From NCBI RefSeq assembly GCF_910596095.1, contig NC_056533.1, forward strand, positions 31,470,662-31,534,661: DNA of 64,000 bases, in the 5' to 3' direction. Under the pieces are notes generated by a model that did no database searches, was not told where the DNA came from, and worked only from the letters and a program-made list of their open reading frames with translations. The position numbers and the translations under genes were made by a program. This document shows, piece by piece, positions 26,701-37,500 of this stretch. Position 1 is the first letter of the stretch. Every line of letters begins with the position of its first letter. Source of the DNA: Thunnus maccoyii (taxonomy: Eukaryota > Chordata > Actinopteri > Scombriformes > Scombridae).

Positions 26701-27753
26701 GTAATCATTCTTCCTGTTCATACTGGCTATAAAAAAGATCCCTGCTTTCAATGTAAGTGATGGGGACCAAAATCCACAGTCATTTAGTGCAAAAATGCAT
26801 TTAAAAGTTTATTTGAAGCTTATGAGGCTTCAGCAGTCTGAGTTAGTCATGTCAAGTGGATATCTGTCACATTTACAGTCTTTTTAGCATCAAATTCCCT
26901 CTTTGTGTGTCCCTGTTGAGCTGTGATGGGAGTATAGTAACAAAAAGAGGGACTCTTGGCACTAAAAAGACTGAAAAGTTGAAAAATATCTATTTGATTT
27001 GAGTCATTCGGACGACTGAAGCTTCATATTAGCTTCGGATAAACTTTTAAATACATTTTTGCACAGAAGGACAGAAGGAGGGCTGTGGATTTTGGCTCCC
27101 ATCACTTAGCCTACATCGTAAGTGCATTATGAAGAGATCTCAGTATGAACAGGAGGAATGATTACAGCAAGCAAAACATGTTTAAATGTTCATTTGGGCA
27201 CCTGACTGTTGTTTTCAGACACTTAAAAAAAAATGCTTTTGCATCCACCTGCTCCACAGTGAGAGAAATGAGACTTTACCACACAGCAGGTCCGGCTTTC
27301 CCTTAGCGTTGTTGGGTGTGGTGCACACACCGGTGAAGTCCAGAGCGTTGCCCAGCATGGTGTTCATCCTGCGGAAGATGTCTGCGTTGCTGCAGGTGGA
27401 CAGGGCCGGAGACTCGGGGTCGGGGCTCTCAGGCCTGCGGGGGTCGTTCCTCTGCAGGGAGGCAACCAGAAAAGAGTAGATAAGTTATTTCTGCATTAAT
27501 GCTAAAACTTAAACGTAAAATTAGCGTACTTGTTACAGCATGAAACTCGCTTTTTAACCGTTTTTGAACAGCTCGTGGCCGTTATTTCAGGTAGGAATTA
27601 AAGTTTCGGGGTCAAGTCTTAAACAAAAAAGACGTCGGTGTCAGTTTTGGTGACACACAAAAGGTCAAATTATAACGTTGAACGTGGCACAAAAATAATT
27701 AAAATTCACCGTTTTAATTGAGCTTTTTTTAAACTCACCAGGGAAAACGCCAT
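14592..27753 (-). CDS. cpeb1: Cytoplasmic polyadenylation element-binding protein 1, 12 coding exons
   Basis: It encodes CPEB1, the cytoplasmic protein that binds UUUUAU-type elements in mRNA 3' UTRs and represses, then activates, translation by poly(A) tail control in oocytes and neurons. The joined exons give 578 residues (573 with the inner donor of exon 7), close to the human length. The N-terminus is MAFSL, then [15 protein letters not shown]. An Aurora-type site LDSR is at about 187-190 (Ser189), followed by a [11 protein letters not shown] degron-like motif at 199-209. RRM1 spans about 322-410 ([10 protein letters not shown] at 325) and RRM2 about 443-515 (VFVGALHGM at 444). The C-terminal zinc-binding ZZ domain has C527, C530, C539, C544, C549, C552, H554 and H557. 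All phases match and no lesion is seen. Teleosts carry cpeb1a and cpeb1b; I cannot say which this is. Intron 2 (23437-27279) is the largest. Confidence 0.96.
15235..15360 (+). mobile_element. LINE-type 3' tail fragment in cpeb1 intron 11/3' region
   Basis: AAAAAGCACTTTGACACACT followed by AAATGTGCTACACAAGTGAA resembles the AAAGCACTTTGT...AAGTGCTATATAAA tail of fish non-LTR elements. No coding part is present. It lies between exons 12 and 11 of cpeb1. Confidence 0.4.
15668..15748 (-). CDS. cpeb1: cpeb1 coding exon 11 (zinc domain, first half)
   Basis: Residues 516-542: [18 protein letters not shown], then PGPFFCRDQ. It provides three of the zinc-binding cysteines. Acceptor CTCTCAG, donor GTCAGT. 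Confidence 0.95.
16034..16128 (-). CDS. cpeb1: cpeb1 coding exon 10 (end of RRM2)
   Basis: Residues 484-515: [17 protein letters not shown] (RNP1 of RRM2), then [12 protein letters not shown]. Acceptor CACATAG, donor GTAAGA. Confidence 0.95.
16732..16930 (-). CDS. cpeb1: cpeb1 coding exon 9 (RRM2)
   Basis: Residues about 418-483: [34 protein letters not shown] and [19 protein letters not shown]. Acceptor CTCCAG, donor GTAAGA. In the same frame the open reading continues upstream through the intron, which is why a longer ORF appears here. Confidence 0.96.
17264..17400 (-). CDS. cpeb1: cpeb1 coding exon 8 (end of RRM1)
   Basis: Residues about 372-417: [17 protein letters not shown] (RNP1), [20 protein letters not shown] and SRRMRCKD. 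Acceptor TTTATAG, donor GTGAGT. Confidence 0.95.
17507..17851. mobile_element. Miniature DNA element with AGGACCAGTGTGTAAGATTTA ends
   Basis: The inverted ends are GAGGACCAGTGTGTAAGATT on the left and AATCTTACACACTGGTCCTT on the right, matching over about 20 bases. It is about 345 bp, has no ORF, and lies in the cpeb1 intron between exons 8 and 7. It is a common family in percomorph genomes. Confidence 0.85.
18061..18136 (-). mobile_element. hAT-type 'CTGCAACTAACGATT' repeat, end fragment
   Basis: It shows AAATGCCAAAACATTTGCCG, then GATCGATAATGAAAATAATC and AGTTGCAGCTCTAG, which are the inner and terminal sequence of the family, truncated on the left. It is in a cpeb1 intron. Confidence 0.7.
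18498..18602 (-). CDS. cpeb1: cpeb1 coding exon 7 with tandem donor
   Basis: It encodes [20 protein letters not shown], then [10 protein letters not shown]. Two GTAA donors follow CCAAAG in tandem: the inner one ends the exon at 18513, the outer at 18498. The outer choice adds five codons, GNVAK, before the glycine of GYVYLVF, with frame kept either way. Five-residue isoforms at this point are, as I recall, known for mammalian CPEB1. Confidence 0.93.
19923..20036 (-). CDS. cpeb1: cpeb1 coding exon 6 (start of RRM1)
   Basis: Residues 299-336: [17 protein letters not shown], then [16 protein letters not shown], which holds the RNP2 motif. Acceptor CCTTTCAG, donor GTAACG. Confidence 0.95.
20170..20425 (-). 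CDS. cpeb1: cpeb1 coding exon 5
   Basis: Residues 214-298: [20 protein letters not shown], a proline/serine-rich linker with [14 protein letters not shown], then [16 protein letters not shown]. It ends in the linker before RRM1. Acceptor TTTCTCCAG, donor GTAAAT. Confidence 0.95.
20640..20768 (+). mobile_element. tRNA-derived SINE fragment
   Basis: An A-box-like TTGGCTCAGGGGTTAATG and a B-box-like AGTTCAAGTCCAGCTGGGG are followed by the body ACATTTGTTGCATCTTTCTC and the tail AATAATAAAAGGC. This layout matches a widespread fish tRNA-derived SINE. It lies in a cpeb1 intron. Confidence 0.65.
21525..21754 (-). CDS. cpeb1: cpeb1 coding exon 4 (regulatory region)
   Basis: Residues 137-213. It contains [39 protein letters not shown] and SDHLCDML. 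It carries the Aurora A/CaMKII-type LDSR serine and the serine/threonine-rich degron-like stretch known from Xenopus CPEB. The companion upstream site is LDSS here rather than LDTR. Donor GTATGG. Confidence 0.95.
21868..22060. repeat. Pair of diverged ~50-bp direct repeats in a cpeb1 intron
   Basis: AACTGAAAAATGGGATGTGT ... GTGCTGAATCTACAGAGCCG at 21868-21913 recurs at about 22009-22060 (AACTGAAAGAAAACTGGGTT ... GTGCTGAATCTACAGATCCA), both followed by TATCGATTT. Spacing is about 145 bp. Origin unknown. Confidence 0.6.
23215..23436 (-). CDS. cpeb1: cpeb1 coding exon 3
   Basis: Residues 63-136: [16 protein letters not shown], then [20 protein letters not shown]. The acceptor I chose is GAAAAG before AGTCGG, because it is the only one that keeps frame with exon 2; it is an unusual purine-rich site behind a pyrimidine tract at 23456-23478. 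Donor GTAAGT. The MLFP block is where short human CPEB1 isoforms start. Confidence 0.85.
23600..24060 (-). promoter_or_regulatory. cpeb1: Possible internal promoter/alternative first exon of cpeb1
   Basis: This is a relatively GC-rich, non-repetitive block inside the large intron, just upstream (in gene sense) of exon 3, whose MLFP methionine is where short mammalian CPEB1 isoforms begin. It holds GC-rich purine/pyrimidine blocks and a possible donor CAGCAG/GTTAGC near 23672. It is only a suggestion from position and composition. Confidence 0.25.
26015..26310 (-). mobile_element. hAT-type 'CTGCAACTAACGATT' repeat, copy 3
   Basis: It is recognisable by GATTAGTCCATCACCAGAAA, ATTAACTGCCAAAAATTATG, AAAATGCCAAACACCAAG, AGCAATTTGAAGATGTCATA and CTAAATGATTAATCAATTA. 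It is diverged and sits in cpeb1 intron 2. Confidence 0.7.
26614..27227. repeat. Long imperfect palindrome (fold-back miniature element), copy C
   Basis: Same family as 12069-12668. The left arm TTAAAGGATAGTTCAA, GTCAGGTGTCCATATGAACA and ATTCTTCCTGTTCATACTGG is mirrored by GTATGAACAGGAGGAATGAT and GGGCACCTGACTG on the right. Arms are about 240 bp and the central spacer about 100 bp. It sits about 50 bp after the donor of cpeb1 exon 2 and would be transcribed in the cpeb1 pre-mRNA. Confidence 0.85.
27280..27451 (-). CDS. cpeb1: cpeb1 coding exon 2
   Basis: Acceptor CCCTGCAG. It encodes residues 6-62, including [20 protein letters not shown] and [12 protein letters not shown]. Donor GTAAAG. 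It corresponds to the conserved N-terminal block of vertebrate CPEB1. An inverted-repeat element lies about 50 bp beyond the donor. Confidence 0.93.
27739..27753 (-). CDS. cpeb1: cpeb1 coding exon 1 (MAFSL)
   Basis: The ATG and four further codons precede donor GTGAGT. Human CPEB1 begins MALSL, and the following sequence here rejoins the human protein at the ALSTCSNA motif, which supports this start. Confidence 0.85.
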
Positions 27754-28090
27754 GACGTGGACTGACAGCCTATGAGAAATGCAACAATAATAACCGCTGG
27801 CTGCAATAAAAGGTCATATTTAATGAAGTCTGCTAGCCAGCTAATTAGTCTCAATTTAGTGAACGTGTGCTCAGCAAATGACTGTGCCTCGAGGGCCTCC
27901 GTCTGTTCACGTGCTCCACATCAAAGAGCAAACCGCATAAAGAAAACTCACGTGTCACAATAGATGAAATTTTGCAGTTTTACACTTATATCAGCAGAGT
28001 GTAGGTGAAGTTATATATATCTACCCAATGTATTCTAAGATATGCACCAGACTGCTTCAAATGAGTACAACAATTACTTGAACAAAGTAG

Positions 28091-28230
28091 AATACAATAA
28101 AATTGAGCTTTATTGTCCATTAAGATGTAAAATTAACTTTCGTCCATCTGGCAGTTCATTAAAACACACTTAAATACACTGCCAGTCCTACAAATAATAA
28201 TAAACAACATTTAAAAAAACATCTTAAAAA
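28091..28230 (-). mobile_element. LINE-type 3' tail (antisense), diverged
   Basis: ATTGAGCTTTATTGTCCATT followed by GTAAAATTAACTTTCGTCC resembles the antisense end found more clearly at 44505. Confidence 0.35.
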
Positions 28231-31186
28231 AAAAACAAGATTAAAATTAAATTTCAAAGCCATTTTATTCATTTTGAAGCATCAATAGTAGTGATTGATG
28301 GTTAAAATCCACAACACATCCAACGCATCCCACACAAATGTCATCCTATTATTGTGGTTTCTACTTGATTACTGTCAACATAAGTACCATGTTTGTGTAT
28401 TACTGGCCTACATCATTTTATTCAACTTGTAATTATTCAGGAAGTTTAACTGAGCCCTCTTTTTACAGGAACGCCATGATTGTAGCTAAAACAGAAAAAA
28501 AAAAAGCTCTTCCATGAAAACTTGTAAGCATGTATTACCTTTAAAGTGACAAATCTTTTCCACATTTGTGCTCCATTGTTCCAAAAGAGGAGGAAATGGA
28601 AGCTGCATTACTTGGTGCAGAAAAGTCACCACTGACCTGCCCTTTACTATGATTGCATAAGCTTCCTCCGTCTGTCATAATGGGGTCTTTCTTATGTTTC
28701 CAAGGTCCTACATCCCAGCGCCCAACACAGTCAGCTGTACGGATCTTTTTTTAACTCTCCACCTCATGTGTCGCCTCTGCAGTTGCAAGAAATGCACTGG
28801 TTAGTGAAGGTCTATAATCGCTCTCCACACTATGCAAATCATCCAACGGCTGCTGCATAAACTGAAGTAGTTATAATACAACTTTGCCATGCAGTAAACT
28901 CACCAAAATATAAAAGCAGCACAAGAACATGTAACATATCGTACAAATATGGTAACAAAAACACAACTGGAGTATAAAACATAGTACACTTAATACTTAA
29001 AACAAAGCATTAAAACATAAAATGAGATACTGTGGCGCAAGATTAGCATATTCAGCTGTTCCTATCACTGATGACAACGTATAGTTAAGACAGTTATGGT
29101 TGAGGTTGACTGCTGGCAAAGAGATTAGGATGAAAAGCTGTCAGCCAAATGTTGAGGTTCAAAGATGCTCAGGGTCAAGATAGTTGGGTCCATTGATGTA
29201 GGTAGTGAAGGTAGTGATAGGTAAGTATTTTTATGTTTGATTGAGGGATCATGAGGTTGTTTTGAACTTAAAATAAATGTTCACAGAGGTAACATACTGT
29301 ACATACACATTGTTCTGTATGTTGAACTGTGTCGAGGTTTGAATTGTCTAGTTAACTGAGTGTGTTTTGACATTTGTTTGTGCCTCAAACCAACCAACAC
29401 TTAACAAGACTATGTGAGAGTGTAAACAGAGAAAAGAGCTGTCACTTAACTGAAGTCTGGAGAAGATTAAACTTTATGGATCCACATGGGGTATATTGTT
29501 CATAGTGAGGAAGTTCAGCAAGGAAAAAGAATAAAGGAACATCAGCACACAAATATATCAAATCGGAAATAAAAACCGCTTCAAAAAAATCAATTAAATA
29601 TAGAAAGCAATGAGCTGTGTGTTTGATAAAAGCACGAGGTTCCCACTTTAAACTGCACACAGTACATGTTACATGCTTGATTATGGGTTAATCATTTAAC
29701 ATTATGTGCTACAAAAGTGTGTATAAACATGAGGTTGTCAAAATACAAACATTTTAAATATGCATGCTTTATGAGCAGGAAAAGAAGTTCAAATTAGATC
29801 TGTTATTTATCTTCTTGTCTTCTATTACAGTGAGAGGATTTGTGATGCAGGTGTACATGTTAAAATGAATATTCTCAGCACCTAAAAGTGAGTCTTGATG
29901 TCTTTGAGAGCAAAGTTGAGAGAAGACACATTTTTATTTCATCTGTACAAAGCCTTTATTTCCGCAAGGTGTCAGCTTGCTCCATCCAGCTGCTTCATGT
30001 CTGCTGGTCATGTAGGCGTTGGGCCAGTAGAGGGCAACACAGTCCCGCATTAAAAAATCTCCACCCCCTCCTCCAGTGATCTTCATGCTGTTTTATTGCT
30101 GACCATAATATGTATTTTAACTCCTTTATTGCCTTTATCATGTTGGCACAATATTAAAACTTTCTTGTAGCATGGATATAATGCTGTTTCTTTACAGATG
30201 GTAACAATGACATGATAATTGTGATTTAATTCATAATGTACTGGTCCAGTTGTGTAATACATAATCCAGTTATTGATGTAAATAACAGAAAGATTTCTTA
30301 AAAACATGAGAAGAAATGCAAAAACAGTATTTAATACATGTTTTTCTTCCACATTTCTTTGAAACCTATAATAGCAAAGCAATTATCTGAACTATATTTT
30401 AATTCTAATAGCATGAACAATATTGTTTATTGAAGATTTTACAGAATATATAACTAAATACCTGCAAATCACATTATTAAGCCTCTCTTCCTTCTCTTTG
30501 AGACAGAGAAGTTCATTCCCTCAGATAATTTCTCACAGAAATAAATGTGGAAATGGCAACATACCAATTATGAATGACATAAAACAGCTGCTTGTGCTGT
30601 CTGATTGTGCTCTAACCCCTAAATAAACTACTGATATACTTAATGTGAAACTTTATTTTGCAACAGGAATTATTAGACCTCCTAAAATAAATGCAGCATA
30701 ATCCAGCTGCAAATAAACTGTTTAGTATAAATAGTTGGAACATAAAAGTATATAGAAATTAAAATGTTTTCTGATGTTCAGCTTTCTTGTAAGGTCCTTA
30801 ACAATTTCCAGTGTAAAAACTACAAATATCTTACATGATGTCAGTAATAGAAGTTACTATACGTTTGTTTTAATCTGATCCTGGCATACAGGTCGTGTCT
30901 GTGTTGTTGAAAATAGTGAGAAGGAAATGTTCTGCCTTCCAATCCGTAGCATCCCCATCTTCGCACTCTGTATTGATTTCATGTCAATCCAAATATTCTG
31001 TGTGAAAGTGATGTTAAATGACCCAGTTTTCTATAAAGGGTGCGTGGCTGATTCTTGAGAGAATATTTGCTTCCTCTGAACCACCTCTGTTGTTCATTTA
31101 GGTTTTAAACCTGTAAATTTAAAAATTTAAACAAGTCTCTATTAAGACGTGGTCAGTATCCACCGATATCGTTATAGAGTTCCCTT

Positions 31187-31480
31187 CAGGGCTGCGACAC
31201 ATTAATATTTTCATTCTGGATTCATTTGTCAATTATTTTTCTGATTCATCAATAAACTATTTTATAGAATACCAAAAAAAATAGTGAAAATGTTAATTTC
31301 CTCAGAGCCTAAGAGGATATCTGACCAATATCTTGTTTAAAACTCCCAAATATTAAATATACAGTGATATAAAAATAGAAAAAAAAGCAAATCCTCACAT
31401 TTGAGAAAGTGGAAACAGAAAATGGGGCATTTTTGTTTCATAATTAACTTGGTTGATTATCAAAATTGTTTTAGATTACC
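31187..31480 (+). mobile_element. hAT-type 'CTGCAACTAACGATT' repeat, copy 4
   Basis: It keeps the canonical end CAGGGCTGCGACACATTAAT, then ATTTGTCAATTATTTTTCTG, and a degraded interior ending near GATTATCAAAATTGTTTTAG. Confidence 0.75.
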
Positions 31481-32189
31481 TTCATGTGCATGAATGTTTT
31501 TGTACTAGTCACCTTAATTCTCAAAACAGGATTGTTCAAATGGTCAAACCTTGGAAAAAACAAAACAAAAAAACACATTTCAAATTAACATTTTTAATCT
31601 GTAACATCAATGCTATTTAATACTTAACCTCTAGTCTGAATTCTTAAGGTTTAAAGTATTACTAGCTTAGTATTACTTGCATAGAGTTACTAAGTAATAC
31701 TATGCTGTTTTATACAGGAGCAGAATATAACAGTACATGATAACTTAGCCTTCTGGAAGCTTTAAATCAATGATGCATTAGTGATCCTGTATGTTCCATA
31801 AAACATACAACCATAGCTTAAAATGGCACTATATGTACCAAATGTTCATAGTTAACCATCAGCACAGTCACCACTACAATTAAGCAGCTGGTCGTATAGA
31901 GACCAGTCACTTAAGAGTCTCTCGAGGAGCCGTCACGGTTGGCTGAGCAGTGCGTCTTACCAGCTTATGTGGGCAGAGTGTGGAGGTCAGCTCCACACAT
32001 GATACAAAGAGACACTAATGCAATGGTGCATTACAAATGAATAGTTGGCATGAATTATTGATGTCAACATCTGATGTCCACAGAGTTCAAGTCTTTCAGT
32101 TAGCATGCAGTGTCGGAGCGTTTTTATTAACTTTGATTGGCCGCCGACTCGCCACGGTGATAAATGAGAGAGATGGCCGACAACAGAGT

Positions 32190-33293
32190 AATGCATTCAC
32201 TTCTTTTATTCATAAGATGGGAATATTTTTTACATCTTATGCACAGCAGATACAAAGACAAACATGTTTCTAAACCACAAACTAAATTCCTCCATCACTC
32301 TAATCCTGCTTCCCATTTCAAAATGGCCCCCCAAAAAAAGCAACCCTTTTACGTTTGTAGTCCAGTTTCACATTCTGAAAGATCGTTTTACAGCAATCTC
32401 ATTTTAGCAGAATGGCACAAGCCACGTTCAGAATACTTCCTTTTTTTTTTTGACAGATACCCACTTCCCCTTTAAACAAATTGCACTTTTTTTTCTTCTT
32501 TAAAACTACTTCAACAGGATTATAGGATCAAAAATTAACACCAAGAACACAAGAGACGACTAAACATCCAACTTATACAGGTTCATTATTTAGTTGCACA
32601 AAAATGCATAAATATACATTACGCAAAAAAGTACAAAAATATTTGTACTTTCTTTTGCTCAAATAATGACAGACATTGATATGATCATAAGGACTGGGAT
32701 TGTCATAGAACGTAGGGATGCATTCACAAGGTCCATGCGAGATAAGCCATTTACACAACAGCCTAGCTTTCACAGAGGTAAGACCAAGGTTCTACAGGAA
32801 AACAAAACATTTCGCTGTCTAGGCCAAGGTAAAGAGGCAACACAAACACTAAGAAAATTAGGATACACAGAACTCTGCGTTCTAAATTCATGCCAAAAAG
32901 ACTTTAACATGCAATGACTCTTAACGCTTCTAAACCTCCCAGGAGCAGCGGTAACCCATAGAAGGACTAGCTTAACAACGGTAACTTCAATGTGTCAATT
33001 TTTCCTCAGCAATTATGATCCATGGAGTTTGACTAGGATTGCATGAGGTTATTTTTTTTTGTTTGTTTTTTTTTGAAGTGCTAAGATGGTACCGCAATAG
33101 TCGCCAAGGATAAGCTCAGATTGTCGACAGCAAGATGGTTTCAACTCAGACTCCCCCCAGAGACAATCGGGAAGAGATATAAATACTGTTTGTTTATAAT
33201 AATGCACATTTGTCCATTAAATAAACCTGATTAAATTAATGAAGAGCTTGGCAAACCTCACTTCAGCTGGACAAAGGTGTGGTTTCCAGAGGC
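32190..33293 (-). other. rbpms2: rbpms2 last exon: 3' UTR with an alternative 12-codon coding end
   Basis: Behind the pyrimidine-rich acceptor CTTGTTCTCTTCAG (exon edge at 33293), the phase continuing directly from exon 6 reads ASGNHTFVQLK and stops (33258-33293). If exon 7 is included instead, translation already stops there and this exon is 3' UTR. A minus-strand AATAAA lies at plus 32205-32210, giving a 3' UTR of about 1.05 kb. Extent is inferred from signals. Confidence 0.5.
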
Positions 33294-34491
33294 CTGAAGA
33301 GAACAAGGAGGGGAAAAAAGGAGTTATTAAAAAAAGATGCCAGTAAAAAAAAGCATTAATTTTAAAACAAAAAAAACTTGAGTTTAAAAAAAGGATAAGG
33401 CTGGTTTTATCTTAAATTTTTGTCAAAGCCAACAAAAAGACAGAAACCAACAATGTGTTATTAGCCAATTGCAGTAAAATATAGATCCAGTATGAAGCTT
33501 CATTTTTAAAAAAGGTTAAATAATTTCCTAAAATAGCCAGGCACTGTCATTTTTACCAAACATTACTCCAATAAGAGAAAAACTATTAGTTGGAAACTGT
33601 TTTCAGCCACAAATTAATACACATTTGGTTTGTTTGTGAGTATTTACAGCAGCAGGACAGTATGATCGAGCAGCAGTGTCACCTAGTGTAACAGTCTGGC
33701 TAGTTTATGTACAATAATGGAGCTCTCTGACACAGAGGAATCAGCTATAACAAGACGACAAGCTGTATTAGAAAAATATAGACTACCAACAGCCATAAAA
33801 GGAAAAGTCTGATGATATTCTAGTTCTTATCAACAAATTCCCATGAAAAGACCAAAGCCAGTGATTTGATCCTACAATTACCTTTGTAGCTGTGCCATAG
33901 AGCTCCATTGTTTCCAAAAAACTAACACACATAAATGTATCACACCCTCAAACTGGGTGACATGTTTCTTTGTACCCTACGATGAACATTGACACTGTAG
34001 TTTTAGAGTCAATCCCACATACACCGTCGTGCTACTGTTAATACTCAGAGAACCAAATCTGCAGGTGAAAATAGTCCAAATAACTCCCAATCTACTCCTG
34101 TTTGTCTGGCTGTTTTAGGAAATTTAGCATTTTCTGAAAAGTATATATTTATAGCCCGTTTACATCTTCAGTAGGAATGAATGTTCCTGGGGCTGAGTGC
34201 CACAGACAGGCTGGGGAAGTCAAAACATATTAAGAGATTTACTGACACTGCTGGTTTGTTGACAATAAGAAAAACATAGAATATCACCAGCCTTAACCTT
34301 CATGATAACACATCAGTTTAACGAGGCATTTTAATTTATCTTGACACATTCTGCAGTTTCCAGTAAAACATTGTGTTGGTGTCATCATGCAGGTTTCAGT
34401 TTGCATGACATCAGTCTAGCAGTTAGAGGATGGTGGGTGGGGGTTGCCAAATCTAGAAACACTGTTGGACCAAAGGTTACTCACTAAATAT

Positions 34492-34557
34492 CTAACAAAA
34501 CTGCCGGGACTTCCATCCAGGCTGGGAAGTCTCAGAGGGGGTAGGGTACCAGCGCAT
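34492..34557 (-). CDS. rbpms2: rbpms2 coding exon 7 (canonical C-terminus)
   Basis: It encodes [20 protein letters not shown], then C and TAG. Seven bases after the stop comes a strong donor GTGAGTAA (exon edge 34485), so this 73-nt exon appears to be spliced onward to the exon at 33293. A stop that close to the last junction should not provoke nonsense-mediated decay. Confidence 0.93.
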   Translation of the reverse strand: MRWYPTPSETSQPGWKSRQFC

Positions 34558-37500
34558 CTAAAGAAACACAAACATAGACATACACCAGACCAAAAACAGG
34601 CTTCAGTGCTTCAATCCTCAAATTCTGGGGATTTTATACAGAAATATGCTTTGAAATCTACTTTGACAAGAAGTTTTGGGAGGACTGTCCCTTTAAGCCC
34701 TGGTCACTGAAGCCATGGGAATGTGGGTCACGTAGCTGTTCATTGCGGACAACAGTCCTGGAGTAATTAACAGGCATGGAAATGTGGAGAGTTGCACCTC
34801 CCCTTGTGTTAAACATTTCCACGGGGCAAGAGCTGGTATGCCTGTACCTTTCCATACCTGTGACTAAAGCCTGTGGCAGAATGAGGCCTCATTTCGTTCA
34901 CTGAATTAAAAAAAAAAAAAAAAAAAAAGACAGAGGCCATGACTACAGGGCCAAACAGCTTAATATACTCAGGAGGTTATCAGCAGTTGTTCAGAGACAT
35001 TTGGAGACTCTTAATGTGGCACTGCTGTGTCATACAGTCGAGCTAAAAGGGCCGAGAGTCAGTGGGAATAGATCTCAGGGCATTTTACAGATCTTTCATC
35101 AGATTGCAATTAAAAGGCTCCCCCCCTTTGTACGGCTACACAGTCAGCTTATGTTCCAACAGGAACGTGGACAGTAAGTTGGCACCTCCAGAGAAGGCCA
35201 TCAGGACGGACAATTTCTCCAAGCAAATACCTTACATTCCTCTGCCTCTTGTGCCCAACAAAATGGCCTGTGCAATCGCTGCCTGCTCTGCAGTGTAGCA
35301 CTCCCACTATGCACTTACATTGCAGGAAGTTAGCTCACAATGAACTTTAAATGACCCAACAAGAGAAATATTTTCCATTGCTATTGTTACAAAAGCCCTG
35401 CCCACTGCCTTGTAGTTAGCTGCACTACTGCTAGCATTTAGACAGCAATTAGCTTAAGATGGAAAATGCTATACGCCCCTTTGTCCCCCATCTTGTTAAT
35501 GATCCAATTTTCAGTAAACATGATGGCACTGCTATTACAATGATGAATAGTTTTTTGTAAACCAAATCTTAAAGTGTAATTAAATGTTTTAAACTGATTT
35601 TAAACTTAAACACTGATAGCATGTTAGGAGACGTTAAAGCTAGTAGTCATTGCTACTTTCGGTGCAGCTAGTGTAAATGCTAACCCACCAGCTGCCAGTT
35701 TGGGATAAAAGTTCCTCTTAAAAAGGCTCATTTTGTATTTCTTGAACCATTTTCTGCATCTTAGTTCATGCTGTAGAAAAACAAATTGGTATTTGACCAG
35801 TAAAAGCTCCTTTTATCCCCCAAATGCTTGAAGCTGCACACTGACAGGACAGTGATGGCAGGGAGCTCCATTAAAGGAAAAAGTTACAACTCCTCATCTG
35901 AGACTCATCCACTGTGAAAGCCAAAAACAGCCAACTGACGACCATCGAGAGGGATTCTGAGGTAAGTGCATGGCAGTGTAAGGTTACACTACATCAAGGA
36001 ATGTTCATCTTCTCTAGGAATCAAGACATTTTCCATTTTAAAATGACATTTCAGTAGGATCATAGATTTAACTTCCCATCAGCTCTCTGTTTAAGTGATA
36101 TAAGACTGGGCACAAGTTGTGCAGCCAAAAGCAACATGCAACACATTTAATACCTGTGGCTTCAGCAACACAGGTCTTTGTGGTGTTATTGTAATACCTC
36201 AGACGACCACTGGAGTGTTTCCAGAATCAGAACCTCCATTTTAAAAAAAGGTGTACAACGTTATCAAGTTTGAAATTGCAGTGATGCTTCCTTAATAATC
36301 CAATGGTTAAATGTTAGGACTTCACTTCTTTGTAGGTGTGATGAAGGACAAAATTAACACATTTGCGTACTGCAGCTCAGTGCAAAAACAGACCACCATA
36401 ACCTTACAAAAACCATGCATTAAATGGCAGCCATGCATGATAATCTGTAGCGTACCCAGGTGAAAGCATAATTTATGTGACTCTAAAAAGGGGTTTCCTA
36501 TATTGTCAAATATGAATGTTTTCTAAAGGATACTTGTGAAATAGAAGATAAGAGAAACACACACCGGTTGGTCCCTCACCTGGGCGTGGAGGGCTGCAGC
36601 AGCGGCAGCGGCCGCTGGGTAAGTGAAGGCCGCGTGAGGGAGGCCTGGGGTCAGCTCCGTGGTATACAGAGGGTAAGGAGTCCAGGCATCCGGCGATGCT
36701 GGGATCAGTGCTGCCCCTGTCAGGTCATCTGGGGATGTACAGGGCGGGAGGAAACAAAAAGCTGACTAACCTACCCTTGAACACAGCTGCTTGCATCATG
36801 TAAGAAGTTAATAGAGGCTAAAAAAAATGTAAAAAAGTTAAATCAGGAAGTAATCAAAACATGCTGCAAAGAGAGGATCTGTTACCGCTTTGTGCCGTCA
36901 TAATGTGGCTTTTAGGTTTACTACTGACCAGTGATAAATCTTAATGTAAGTTCTGTACAGTCTCTAAAAGAAAAAGAACCAATTTATAACCCATTTTACC
37001 ACCCTAAAAAGTGTCTACAACCTGCCAAAATCTAATGAATCAAGCAGGTGTTTAGGCAAAGAAAACAGACACAACTGCTGACTAAACCCTGTGACAGAGG
37101 AATTTCCCAGCTGGGAAGAAGCAAAGCGGCTGTCTTAGAGTCAAGATGACACATGCATGTGGAGGGTGAGTTAGTCCTTAATTTGTTAGATTCTGTTTTT
37201 TTTTTTCCCCTTGTCCATTTTACTTCAATACCACAACATCTAAAAGACAGATTAAAAGAGGGTAATAAGGACAATCGAGTACTGGCATTGCCAAGGTGAG
37301 AGTGGATGAGAGAGCCTAGAGTGGTGCAGCCGTACAACTTACATGGGTCCCGTGCAATGAAGTGTGCTCCTAGAGCAGGGTGGATATTTGTGGGGTTCGG
37401 TGTGGCCATCAGCTTACTCTTTGCCATCTTCGTGTTGGCTTTAGCAAACTCTAAGCGCAGGGTCTGGGGGCTTTCGGGGTCAAAACGGATACCCTGGGGG

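Larger units (their letters stand above)
27760..32190. other. Spacer between cpeb1 5' end and rbpms2 3' end
   Basis: It is A/T-rich and I can support no exon in it. Any cpeb1 5' UTR and promoter must lie at its left edge, but I see no TATA box or other clear start there. It contains a LINE-type tail (28091-28230) and a hAT repeat (31187-31480). Confidence 0.6.
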
